From Aplysia californica (Eukaryota; Mollusca; Gastropoda; Aplysiida; Aplysiidae): a DNA stretch of 64,000 bases. This document shows, piece after piece, positions 11,601 through 20,400 of the stretch. The DNA lies in assembly GCF_000002075.1 (NCBI RefSeq), contig NW_004797325.1:219818-283817 (forward strand), given 5' to 3'. The notes beneath the pieces are model-generated. The model did not search any database, was not told the origin of the DNA, and saw nothing but the letters and a program-made list of their open reading frames with translations. Within the stretch, counting starts at the first letter, position 1; every line of letters begins with the position of its first letter. Position numbers and translations under genes: made by a program.

Positions 11601-14584
11601 AAAAATTATATTTAACAGGTGAGAAACGAAATATGAATTAGAGAAAAAAAGAAAATCTTGATGATTTGATCAAACTAGTTTATTGATTTTTTCCCATGGT
11701 TGATTTGGTACACAGTGTCCATGTATTACATTTACACTACACAGTCTCACATATGCCTCCTTTTAATATCAAAATTTTCTTTTTGCTTTCACAGGTCACC
11801 AGAAAAAAATTATGTTAGCCATTGATCGCTTGAAGAGGATTACGTCTGGTTCAAAACGCCTGTCGTCCATGGATGGGCGCACAGCATCATTGGAACTGTT
11901 GGAACCCCCACCGCCTGCACCACCCATGTCCAGTCGCTGGTCGGGGGAAATCACAGCCATCCCCCCACATGTGTACGACAACGCTCTCGGCGGGGCCAGG
12001 CCTAAAAAGTCTCCATCAGGGGACAGTATCAGCACAACCAGCAGTGGGAACAGTGGGAGTAGTGCGGGCAGTGGGGCGCACAGTGGAGGGGGAGGAGGTG
12101 GGGCTAGTGTGGGTGGGGAGATGAGAGTTATCCCCCTCCCCCGAGAGGATGCCGGACTGGCGGGAGCGATGCCCTATCGGCACAACTCAACGGGCGGAGG
12201 TTCTGGTGCTCAGCAGCCCGATGTGGTAGCTATACAGGTGAAGAGGAACTTGAGATCCAGCACGTCGGATGACAAGAGAGATGCTAATGGCCAGCCCCTG
12301 ATGTATCAATCTTTTCAAGGGCCCACCAGACGTGCTTCAGAAACTGAGGTATTTATTGATGGGCCTATCTCAAAATCTCTAGAATCTGATGTTCCCACAA
12401 GTTTCGCTGCTGCCAGTGCTCAAGCTATTGATAAGAGAAAGCACGTCAATCGAATTATGAGCAAGTCAGAAAGTGAGAAACATGAGTGTGAACTCAACAC
12501 AGACGGGAACAAAGCAGGGTCTGGTATTTACTTTGCTAAACAAAAGCAAGGGTCTACTTCAGGGTCTACTTCAGGGTCTACTTCAGGGTCTACTTCAGGG
12601 TCAGGAGGACTACGTGTTGAAACAAATGAACACATTTATGACACACCTCAGCTCTCTCCGTCTCAGAAGTCTCCTAAGCCTTCGGTCATGCCTAAGCCGT
12701 CAGGCGTTGCTTTTCCTGGGGCTGGACCCATAAATGTGAATACGTCGGCCGACTCTGGGATATCAAATCAACCAAAACCATCACCTCCAGGAGGGAAGGG
12801 AGGGAAGAAAATTCCCCCTCCCCCTCCCAAGAGGACTCATTCAATCCGCGAACCTGCCGGAGTCCAAGAGAACTTTGTCCCCGGTTCCCCGAACAAGACT
12901 GCAGCGACTTCAGCAACCATCACAGTGTCGGCCTCAGTCCACCCTCAGCCTCCGCCCAACACCAGCTCGGCCAAGCATCCCCCTCCTCCCGTCATGCAGA
13001 AGCCCCAAAAGCCTCAGTCTCCTGCTGTGGCCAATAAGATCCAGCCCCCGCCACCGCAGCAACAGCAGCAAAAGCAAGTGCACCAACAGCAAGTGCACCA
13101 ACAGCAAGTGCACCAACAGCAAATGCACCAACAGCAAGTGCACCAACAGCAAATGCACCAACAACAAGTGCACCAACAGCAAATGCATCAACAGCTTCAT
13201 TACCCACAACCACACCCACATAACCAACAAATTCCACACCTGAATCCTCCGGTGGCTCAAAAGCCGCAGTCTCCGAAACCAGTCCTGTCGCAGAAAATGG
13301 CTGGGGTCCACGCTCAGGCACAGGCGATTAAGCCAGCGGTCAGTGGGGGCCAGCAGTCTTCGATTCTAGTAAAACCAAAGCCACCCACTTCACAACAGCC
13401 ATATTTACAACAGCATCAGCCAAAATCTCCACTTCCTTCAAAGTCTCCGATGGCCTCAGCAGTCCCAGCCCATGTGCCTAAACAGCCTGCCCCTCAGCAA
13501 CACACATCTCAGCCCATGTCTCAACCCTCACAAGGACCGCCTGGCCCCCCACCAGCATTCAAGTCTCAGCCAGCCTTGTCTCAGCACACCCCGGCCGCTG
13601 CCCCATCTACACAGCCCAAGCCTCAGACACAGGCTTTCACTAGCTGTGTCAAGAGCCTTAGTGAGAAGTTTGGCAAGAACAGTGGCGAGGAAGAAGAGGA
13701 CCAGTTTCCGGATAATGTATCCACAGACAGCGATGATTTCCCCCCTCCCCCACCGCCCATTGCAATGGATATCATCACACCAAAAATCCATAACTACGGC
13801 ATCCCATCGCGAGACCGGGGGAAGCCCGACTTTGGCCTCCATCAAAGAGACTATGGGAAAGGGCGAGGAAGTCCGGTGGGTTCCAGAAACTTTGGTGCTC
13901 CTCCTGTGGGGCCAAACAGCCCCCACATGAAAGGCAACCCGCCACGAGCCGTGGGTCCTGCTGTGCTTCACGGAGTCCCGCCCACCTCTGGGCGACCTCC
14001 ACTGCTGGACAAACAGTACAGCCACCCACCACAGCTGAGTGTACATAAACCTGGTGGAGTGGACAACGAACGCGCTCCGGACCCCGACGCCTTCGCTTCC
14101 ATCAGTAACGACAAGAGAAGCGAGTCTACCACCAGCTTTGAGTCCAATGCTTCTTCATCGAGTGTTGACTCCAACACGCTCCCATTCGCTAATGAAAATG
14201 TTGGTACCATTAAGCAGCGTGCTGCAAACGTGAAAACTTCCATTGTCCAGTCGGTGGATATGGAAGATGGACAAAGAAATATTGACTTGAACGCAAACAT
14301 TTTTGACAATGAATCTCAGAGGACTATGTCAAGCTATACAGACCCTTCATCATCATTGCAGTCATCATCACCTCATTCTCACCCGTCAAACCCTGCTGTG
14401 AGTGTCAAGCCTGGCTCGGCACAGAATCTCCCCTATTCCAGTAGTCCCCAGACCCAGCGTGCTCAACCACACAGCTCCTCCAGTTCAGGTAGGTTATTTA
14501 CAAGTCCCTCCTTCTCTCCCTCTCCCTCTCTCTCCCCTCTCTCTCTCTCTCTCTCCCTCTCTCCCTCTCTGTCTCTCTCTCTCT

Positions 14585-14616
<32 letters not shown>

Positions 14617-17441
14617 GTATCTATCTCTATCTTTCTCTCTCTCAGAGCTCATACAAATATACTTTTTCAAAAGTAGTATAGCACTCTTGTTGAACATTTA
14701 ACCAAATTAAGTGAAGCAGCTGTGAGTTTTTGCCCTCTGTATCGTCTCTCAGTGTGAGCTATGGTTCACTAGGATTTCAGGTTTTGTTTGTGCCAAGAGC
14801 AGCCTGATGTTTGTTGTGCTAGGCTCCTAAGTTCTGTGATATATGGCAGGAAAACTGCCGGCCATAATTGCTGCAGGTTGCATTTACTTTGTTGCAGTAA
14901 AAACTGTTGACAGGAATATTGCCTTCTGTATTGTGCAAACCTAGGTTTCACCTCCTCTCGCTGGTTTAAGCTGATAAAAGATAAAGGGAGAGAAAAAGAC
15001 TTATAGACTGGCACCTTGATGACATAAACTTGACTTTGCCAGTAATGGTTCTGAAGAGTTTAGGGTCTTCTTTGTTTTGTAAAATAATAATGGTAGGAGA
15101 CCATAAATTGTGAGATCTATGTCAAAACTACTGATACTGTATTGAATTAAACAACTTTTTTGTGCTGCTCAGTTTATTGAGTATTGTTTCTTTTTTATAT
15201 AAATGTTGATAATAGAATGTATTCCTAGTCTGTTTATGTAGTGCATTTCGGATTACTGCTTTTGCTCTTTACAGTTGGTATCTAATATTTAAAAGCCATG
15301 ACCTTCTGGGGTGGCTATCTGGGATACATTAGTGCTGTCCTCTATTGACCTTGTCGGTTATACTGTTCAAATTGTAATCTCCACCTGGATTCCTGATTTT
15401 GAAAAAAAAAATACTCGAGTCATTGTCTCGTTTGCTGTGTTCTTTGGCTTTTTCAAGTACCTTCGTTTTCCTGTCAAGTGCATTGAGTTTGAGCATATCA
15501 TTATTGTAGGGCAGATACAGCTAAAATATAACATGTGAGGGGCCACTAACCCTAAATACAATAAATAAATAGGTTTAATGACCGTCTTAACTGTAAGATT
15601 TTTTAAGAAGTTAAACCTCTGAATTCAAGATCCATCTGCAACAGGACCTGTACCAAATAGGGGAGAAACTTGAAAACTGCACCAACATTCAAAATTCAAG
15701 TGCATCTTTTTAAGAAATTCAAACCAGGGCCACCCACACCATACGAAAAAAAAATAACAGCAATTTCAATTCCTCTGTAACAACCCACAAGTTGTTAAAA
15801 GAAATATAAATCACAAAAACTGATTTTCTTATTGTTTTTTCATGTAAAATAGAACTTTAATGATTTCAGTATTTGTTTTAACAGAAAATGTTTGGTAGCT
15901 CTGCTCTTTCTATTTCTTCCTACTGTTTCTATGATCCTAATTTGTTCCTGGCATGATATGGTCATTACTATACTGACTCAGTGTAAACTGTGACTGAGCA
16001 TGTTACATTTTCAGCTATGCCCAATCTCAAATTTGCGGGTGGTTGGAGGGCGCCACTGGACTGGTCTTACTTCTTTTCTTCCACCCTGTTGTTTCTGTCT
16101 ATCTGTCTAACTTCTTCCCTGCCTCACTGTATGACCATTATTGTGTTTGTTTTTCTACTTTTCGCTCAAACTCAAACTTGAATTTCAACACACACCCCAT
16201 ATCATTCCAGGTGCAATACGCCCTCCAGTGCCAAACAAGCCCAGCCTGAGCCCCAAGCCCTCACGACCAAAGGCACCCGTTGCACAGACTCAGAGCCAGG
16301 CACAGCATCCAGCTCCCCCTGTACAGCCGGCTGCTCCTGTGCAACAGCCACATGCACAAACAGCACCAGTGCAGCCCTCACAGCCAGCGCAGACCACTGG
16401 AGAAAAGTACGCCTGGCTTCTATCCGACTCTCTCATAGTCTGTCTTTCACACAATTACACTCAGGCACGGATAACTCAAACACATCGCAGATTGACAAAT
16501 ATGTTTGACACATCCATAATTTGGGTTAAAAGTTAACGAAAAATTAGAGAGATATCAATTGGGGAATGGCCAATTGTACACGAGCTATCTGTGGTTTCAA
16601 GTTTTTGTGTTCATATTAACTTTGCCCGACTTTGTAAGACTTATAAAAATAAGATATTTATATTTCAGATGCCTGTTTTGTCACAATGAGACCAAATTTA
16701 GATAATGATAAGGATTCCCTTCGGTAACATTGTTTGTAGTTTCCTCATGTAAATGTCAGGCATCCGTGGTGAAATCTGGCGCTGGTCTAAATAATGAACC
16801 TGAAGAAAACAACATTTTACCTCCTGTTTGGCGGTTTTTATCGACCTTTTGGTATTTGGCTTTGTGGCTATTTAAAAACACAATTGCGAGTGGATATTAC
16901 TGAAAAGGGTTGATTACGGGCACGAAAATTATAAATTTTCTCCTATGGACTATCAAGCTTTAGAAGTCATACTCATGGGACTGTAAAATATGCCAACATT
17001 ATGTCAAAGGAGTGTAGTTTCACAATGCTGATCAATTTTTCTACCCTGCCGTTGTTCTTCCCTTTTTATCTTGGTTTTGGTCTTTCTTTGTATTTAGGTC
17101 TCATTGTTGTGTCATACTGCTTCTCTTCTCTTCAGACAAGTGAAATAATATGAACAATTTGGGTTGACTTGCTTTTTATGGATTGAAGGACAGTCTTCAT
17201 GTAGGTCCTTCTTTTTTCCTTGGCGTATATTTCTTCCATCTTCCATCTACCAAGTTTTAACTGTACTTTATTGTGTCAATGTGTCTGTACTTCTCTTTTA
17301 CTCAAAAGATTGATATTTTTTTTTTTGTCTTGCAGTAAAAAGGCTCCGGAGACAGGCAATGTCTTGTGCGACATCGACAATATGCTGCAAGATCTGACGG
17401 ATGAACTGGACGCTATGCTGGAGGAGGAAATGGCCAGCTGA
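2395..17441 (+). CDS. caskin: Caskin (CASK-interacting protein), 3' part, nine exons
   Basis: Coding exons are 2395-2524, 4785-4918, 6329-6526, 7609-7719, 8538-8639, 9580-9718, 11795-14488, 16211-16406 and 17336-17441. All introns are GT-AG and the phases agree, giving 1269 residues plus TGA. Residues 155-225 form SAM domain 1, with the motif [20 protein letters not shown]. Residues 226-290 form SAM domain 2, with [20 protein letters not shown]. Residues 300-1235 are low-complexity and rich in Pro, Gln and Ser. The last 26 residues are the acidic Caskin tail ([12 protein letters not shown]). In animals Caskin is a scaffold: its tandem SAM domains polymerise, and it binds CASK, Lar-type phosphatases and Abi proteins at synapses and in axons. 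The ankyrin repeats and SH3 domain are expected upstream, outside the window. The SAM pair plus tail makes the family assignment firm; orthology to the vertebrate Caskin1/2 pair is not resolved. Confidence 0.95.
2541..2622. repeat. GT microsatellite
   Basis: A run of about 40 GT units, slightly interrupted, begins 16 bases after a Caskin splice donor. Confidence 0.9.
2641..2816 (-). repeat. tRNA-derived SINE
   Basis: The reverse strand shows a tRNA-like head. An A box (TTAGCTCAGTTAGTA) lies at about 2794-2808 and a B box (GGTTCGAATT) at about 2754-2764. The sequence then continues into non-tRNA sequence toward 2641. The long body and absent acceptor pairing argue against a working tRNA gene. 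Related fragments lie near 1925 and 15600-15755. Confidence 0.7.
3038..3262 (+). repeat. tRNA-derived SINE, family D, copy 1
   Basis: The A box region is TTAGTCTAGTAGTTACG and the B box is GGTTCGAGCC at 3101-3110. A central block follows, GTGTCCATGGGAAAGGCAC then TTTACACGA, which recurs in the copies at 24998 and 48947. Such a block resembles the conserved central domains of V-type SINEs; that comparison is from memory. Confidence 0.75.
3263..4679 (+). other. Caskin intron, unassigned
   Basis: No exon or mobile element is identified, apart from a G run at 4074-4084 and an isolated family A tail fragment (TTGCAAGTGCCGTAAAAC) near 4363-4385. A 127-codon open frame at 3596-3979 has no recognisable product. 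Confidence 0.4.
4680..4760 (+). repeat. Family A 3' part, directly before an exon
   Basis: Only the 3' half remains: CTCTCCTGTACCACC, then ATCTTCGACACTTATA, then CAAGTGCCGTAAAAC and TTACTAAAAC. TACTAA is at 4752-4757. The last A is 27 nt before the AG of the acceptor at 4784, the usual branch-point spacing. Confidence 0.8.
4785..4918 (+). CDS. caskin: Caskin exon (Ser/Gly linker)
   Basis: The exon encodes a Gly, Ser and Arg-rich segment including [15 protein letters not shown] and [16 protein letters not shown]. The acceptor is GGTGCAG; the donor is AAG|GTAGGT. It completes the split TCA codon and ends in phase 0. SDSGRG is a plausible basic/Ser phosphosite region. Confidence 0.85.
4930..5755. 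repeat. Minisatellite, about 43-bp unit
   Basis: About 18-20 degenerate units fill the start of this intron, from about 12 bp after the donor. The consensus is roughly GATGAGTGGGTGGTTGGAGG, then GGGTCACTGG, then TAGTGTCTCTTGT. Units differ by short gaps. The GGGTGGTTGGAGGG..CACTGG part matches the head of repeat family B. Confidence 0.85.
5860..6200. repeat. ATT/ATC compound microsatellite
   Basis: Interspersed ATT, TTA and ATC triplets include three blocks of ATC/CAT repeats. Each block is followed by the same CAGTATTATTC.TATTATTCT sequence, so a longer unit of about 90-110 bp is duplicated as well. Confidence 0.85.
6249..6300 (+). repeat. Family A 3' tail, directly before an exon
   Basis: Only the tail is left: ATATGACCTATATGAATTGC, then AATTGCCATAAAACTG, then GTTACTAAA. 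TACTAA at 6294-6299 has its last A 29 nt before the acceptor AG at 6328. Confidence 0.75.
6329..6526 (+). CDS. caskin: Caskin exon (linker before SAM 1)
   Basis: The exon encodes a Ser-rich segment starting [15 protein letters not shown] and ending [12 protein letters not shown], with [15 protein letters not shown] in between. The acceptor is GGTGCAG|CAG, so a tandem NAGNAG acceptor 3 nt downstream is possible. The donor is CCT|GTATGT. Both ends are phase 0. The last 36 nt and the donor are repeated three more times in the following intron. Confidence 0.85.
6490..6990 (+). repeat. Tandem duplication of an exon end with its splice donor
   Basis: The last 36 nt of the exon, plus donor and about 40 nt of intron, recur at 6674, 6795 and 6930 (spacings about 183, 121 and 135 bp). 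Each copy keeps an AGCTCTTTCAGGCGGGAGTG-like core. The donor equivalents read CCTGTATGT, CCTGTATGT, CCAGTATGT and CCTGAGTGT. GA-rich and TA-rich microsatellites separate the copies. Confidence 0.85.
7060..7237 (+). repeat. SINE-like repeat, family A, copy in intron
   Basis: Nearly full length, with head GGGTGGTTGGCAGCTGCTC and tail TTGCAAGTGCTGTAAAC followed by CTTACTAAGAC. It lies between the duplicated exon ends and a family C copy. Confidence 0.85.
7255..7588 (+). repeat. Family C repeat, directly before an exon
   Basis: It is about 335 bp long. It starts ATTCTTATGCACAGTAGAAT and contains GTGCCGGAACAACATAGGGG and a TTTCTTTCCTCGTCC block. It ends with the same tail as family A: CGCTCATATGACC, then GAGTGCCGTAAAATC and TTACTAAAAC. 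TACTAA at 7577-7582 ends 26 nt before the exon. Other copies are at 47915 and 56985. Confidence 0.85.
7609..7719 (+). CDS. caskin: Caskin exon, SAM domain 1 first half
   Basis: The exon encodes [18 protein letters not shown], then [19 protein letters not shown]. The WL..L....Y...F...GYD pattern is the classic first half of a SAM domain. Phase 0 at both ends; donor GAA|GTAAGC. Confidence 0.95.
8036..8209 (+). repeat. SINE-like repeat, family A, copy in intron
   Basis: It has the head GTGGGTGGTTGGCAGGTGC and a diverged tail ending GTAAAATTCCTGTTAAAAC. It appears older than the copy at 814. Confidence 0.8.
8538..8639 (+). CDS. caskin: Caskin exon, SAM domain 1 second half
   Basis: The exon encodes [20 protein letters not shown], then [14 protein letters not shown]. 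The L..(V/I)GI....HR..L..EI pattern completes SAM 1. The acceptor is TCCATAG and the donor CCC|GTATGT, both phase 0. This is one of the two Caskin introns whose 3' end is not next to a recognisable repeat. Confidence 0.95.
8669..8825 (+). repeat. SINE-like repeat, family A, 5'-shortened
   Basis: It begins in the family middle (CCTTCTTTCCTATCCAACAT) about 30 nt after the splice donor. It ends TTTAAGTGCCATTTTTAAA, then TTGCTAAAAC. Confidence 0.75.
9342..9502 (+). repeat. SINE-like repeat, family A, 77 bp before an exon
   Basis: The head is GTGGGTGGTTGGCGGGTGC and the tail TTGCAAGTGCTGTATAAC. An A-rich stretch with AAACTAGCTTAAAAAAC separates it from the acceptor at 9579. Confidence 0.8.
9580..9718 (+). 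CDS. caskin: Caskin exon, SAM domain 2 main part
   Basis: The exon encodes [19 protein letters not shown], then [16 protein letters not shown] and [11 protein letters not shown]. It matches the second SAM of Caskin, including the conserved TWE(D/E)L.EIG(I/V).KLGHQKK across the next junction. It ends in phase 1 with G, and the next exon adds GT. Confidence 0.95.
9719..11794 (+). other. Caskin intron, largely unique
   Basis: This 2.1-kb intron has none of the A-D repeat families. A short CTGTTG tandem run lies at about 10264-10290. Apparent open frames such as the one at 11389-11622 show no recognisable product. Confidence 0.5.
11795..14488 (+). CDS. caskin: Caskin giant exon: end of SAM 2 and proline-rich region
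   Basis: One 2694-nt exon encodes about 898 residues. It starts with the end of SAM 2 ([15 protein letters not shown]), followed by low-complexity sequence. The low-complexity part has Gly/Ser blocks, a four-unit GSTS repeat, SH3-ligand type PPPPPKR, a VHQQQ repeat array, an acidic [15 protein letters not shown] motif near residue 918 of the visible protein, and Ser-rich stretches. A single large exon for the proline-rich region is also typical of vertebrate Caskins. The donor is TCAG|GTAGGT, immediately followed by a CT microsatellite. Open frames on the other strand, including a Leu/Val/His-rich one, are shadows of the repeat. Confidence 0.95.
12550..12603 (+). repeat. 12-bp coding repeat (GSTS)
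   Basis: The unit GGGTCTACTTCA is repeated four times in frame inside the giant Caskin exon, followed by a partial unit. Units are identical, so copy number could vary between individuals. Confidence 0.9.
13074..13195 (+). repeat. 15-bp coding repeat (VHQQQ / MHQQQ)
   Basis: About eight in-frame units of GTGCACCAACAGCAA or ATGCACCAACAGCAA alternate between Val and Met at the first position. The array adds a His/Gln-rich tract in the disordered region. Confidence 0.9.
14503..14645. repeat. CT microsatellite after a splice donor
   Basis: A CT/TCTCC-rich run with a short CTAT section starts about 14 nt after the donor of the giant exon. An open frame continues into it, but that is read-through of the intron. 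Confidence 0.9.
15560..15760 (-). repeat. Degenerate tRNA-derived SINE fragment
   Basis: The segment CTGCAACAGGACC, followed by GAGAAACTTGAAAACTGC and a reversed B-box-like AATTCAAACCAGGGCC, parallels the minus-strand SINE at 2641-2816. It is heavily diverged. Confidence 0.4.
16035..16180 (+). repeat. Family B repeat, 31 bp before an exon
   Basis: The head is GCGGGTGGTTGGAGGGCGCC. The middle is TTCCACCCTGTTGTTTCTG and the end is GACCATTATTGTGTTTG followed by CGCTCAAACTCAAAC. The next Caskin acceptor is at 16210. Confidence 0.75.
16211..16406 (+). CDS. caskin: Caskin exon, end of proline-rich region
   Basis: The exon encodes [20 protein letters not shown], then Pro/Gln/Ala-rich sequence ending QPAQTTGE. 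The acceptor is ATTCCAG and the donor GAAAA|GTACGC, with phases 1 and 2. [19 protein letters not shown] has several PxxP motifs, so SH3 binding is plausible. Confidence 0.9.
17045..17310 (+). repeat. Two degenerate family B copies before the last exon
   Basis: About 17045-17145 and 17205-17310 both keep the family B end (ATTGTGTCAATGTG, then TTCTCTTTTACTCAAA). The second ends 26 bp before the final acceptor. Confidence 0.55.
17336..17441 (+). CDS. caskin: Caskin last exon, C-terminal tail and stop
   Basis: The exon encodes [20 protein letters not shown], then [14 protein letters not shown] and TGA. This short acidic amphipathic helix is the conserved Caskin tail domain. The acceptor is GTCTTGCAG. 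The first base completes an AAT codon with the two bases from the previous exon. Confidence 0.95.
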
Positions 17442-20400
17442 TGAGAACGAAGCTAATGTACTTTGATAAATGGGACAAACCTTTGCTTTCATTTCGTAAG
17501 GGTGAAACTTTCAAAGATGTTTCTGGACATACCGTAATTATGGATGCTCTGAATAGTAATGCCCCTTGCATGACAGGTTTTTTTTCATGACAAGATGTTG
17601 AGTTAAACATTTTATTAGATGCCATCCAAAATGTTCCGGAGTTCGTGTTAAGTTCAGAGGGCACCCTTAAATGTAGATAAATGAGAGCCCCTTGTTAATT
17701 ATATTACTGGAGTGGGTTTTATGCTGCTGTATAGTCAGATGACCCAACTTGACTGTTCAGTGTGTATGTGATTGCCAGTATGTACATCAGTGTTGCATGT
17801 ACAGTGTTTTTTAATCTTTACATCCAGCTTATGGGTGATGTCTGTCTCGTCCTTGAGGACAGCAGAAAAAGCTGCATTATTGCTTGCATGACTGTAGCTT
17901 GAGCAGCTAGGGAGCTGAAGACACTCACTGGAATATTGAAGAAGAAAATGAAGACTTTTGTTACTTCATGATGGTTGAGAGGGAGTGTCTTTGAAGGTTT
18001 AGCTTGATGAATGTCTCGTGCAGTGCTTGCTGTCGGTTGTTTCATCAAACATCAGAGGATGTAGGATTTTGTTATCCTGATGAAATTCATACTTTTAAAA
18101 CTTAAGGTGAGTTCTTTAGCTCGGATAAAGATAGGAATTCGTAAATTAAAGAATAGCTTGCTGGATAAAAACTGGTAACTTTTGAATTAATCATATTGAG
18201 TGTCTTGCAGATACTCAATTATTTTAACAGTGTACAAATATATAAGATGGTCCCACAGTAGGGTAAGCAAACATTTTTACAGTAAAAGTTGTTGTCGTTC
18301 GAGGTTTTATTATTCAGCCCATACTTTTTTAACAGACCGCAGAAAAGGGAAACTTAATACTTGACTAGTGCATGGTGTGACCCATTGAGGTGATGCAGAA
18401 GCGTCTGTCAGCAAGGACCTGACATCTTTGCTGATGATAGAACAAATCGTTCCCAGTTGAAGTGTTAGTTACTCCTCAAAAACACAGCTTTTCTGAGAAA
18501 AGCGTATATGTATAACCCTTAATTCAAAAAGCAAAATGGTGCGAATAACAATTCATCTAAAGGCTTAGATCTATTTTCACCATGTTATGCTGTGATTTTT
18601 ATTTAATTGTAGGTAGTTTTCAAAAGCTGTCGATTCACATGTGTGCACAGATTTTTCAGGGGATTTTCGAATTGATTGAAACAGCTTTTCTCCGAGTTTC
18701 TATATCGGAAATATTTGGTGTAGATCTACTCTCATTCAGTGCTTTTGCTTGGAGCTTCAGAGGAAAATGAAAAAAAAAAAGCTGTCGATGCTATCTATGG
18801 CGAATGATTGCTACAGGTCACTCCATTTGAAACAGATAATAACAAGTCTGATTTTATTTAGATGATGCCCTTCTTCAAGTACCACTATGATGACATGTAA
18901 AAATGTTCATGTTGATTTAACTTGTTATGTAGTATTTTCTTTCAGTGCTGAACTGTTTCATCAAAATTCTTGAGTTTGTGATTATATTGTTTTACGTGTA
19001 ACTGAATTACCATTTTTTTTGCATACATCGTATCTGTACTTCATTCACAGAATACTTACATAGATGTCTCTTGTTTGGCTATCTCCACGCTTGTTTTTGT
19101 TGTGAATCTTTTGTACATAGCACTGTATTCATTATGCACAACATTTGCCAAAGTGATTTAATTCTTGTGATTCAATTATTCATAATCAAACATCACATAT
19201 TGCTTGCAGTGAATTCTGCAGATATCATTGATATGTTACTCATCAGTCGTCATAGATTTTGCTTTATTTATTCCTCTCATCTTCTCATATCAGTGCAATC
19301 TTGGTCATAATGCCACTGCAATGTCACAGCAAGCAATCACACCTGTACTCTTTCATTTATGAACGAGTTCACTGTTGGCTGTTTTTTTTTTACAAGATTC
19401 CTTTTATAGTTGCTAGAATTTAATGAGAACAAAGTTAGAAATCTGCAAAATATAACTTAAGAGGTGTTACTGCCTTTGGATTAGTACTGCCCTCTATCAT
19501 TGTCATCAAATGTCACTCGAAAGTCTACAGTCTATTACTGATGAAAAGTGCTCCACTTTTCAATTCGATTTGAAACACAGAGATACAAATAAAATTGTGG
19601 AATGTTAAAAAGAAGAAAAATCATTTGAACATAAAGGGAGACTTTAGGACTGTATAAATGTTTTTATAGGAAAATTATGGCTGTCTATTTTTTTTTTTAA
19701 TTATTAGATGTGTCTCACAGACATCTAGTTAGTTACATGTTCTTTTCTTTGTAGCTAATGCTGTTAAATGTACTGCTGACAAAATGATTTGACACGTTCA
19801 CTCTTGCGTCAGGTGGAGATTAAATATATTTTGTGATTAGTCCACTATATAGATAGTAGAAGCCTTAGTGTTTTGCATGCGTATGAAGGAGACCCAAATT
19901 GCCTGCCACTGTCAAAGCCTCTTATTTCATGATGAAGACATTGCCTTTTTTGTCTTTTTAAGAAATAACTCTTGTTTTTAAGAAAAGCCTTTTTAGCAAC
20001 TATTCCTGTTTTTTATTCTCTGGTGGGACGTTTTTACCTGAGAGAGCTCTCAAAGATTGGCTTGGAAAGGAGCCCTGTCTTTATTTTTCGAGAAAGACAG
20101 ATGCATCCATTTTGTCTAAATACCAAGCCGCATTAATTTTTCAGCTTCACAGTGTAGTAGCTCGGTGCAATGTTTTTCGTTGGTATATGAGGTGCTATTT
20201 ATGGCATTAAACATTTGATAACTCACCTTTGACTGATTAGCATTGCTACGACATCATTATTTCACTAGCAGCCTTGCATAGCAGTAAGGATGTTATCACA
20301 TTGTCAGTGATCTGTGTTTATCAGCAGAACACTTCAGAGTGTAGTACTCTAAAGACGAAGGAATGCTCTGGTGCTTTGCATCCCCGATTGAAAATAAAAG

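Noticed and set aside
12934-13321. Long Leu/Val/His- and Val/Gly/Ala-rich open frames on the minus strand
   Set aside because: They are antisense shadows of the VHQQQ coding repeat in the giant Caskin exon.
14489-14676. Extension of the giant Caskin exon beyond 14488
   Set aside because: The open frame runs into a CT microsatellite. A good donor (TCAG|GTAGGT) and the phase match with 16211 place the exon end at 14488.
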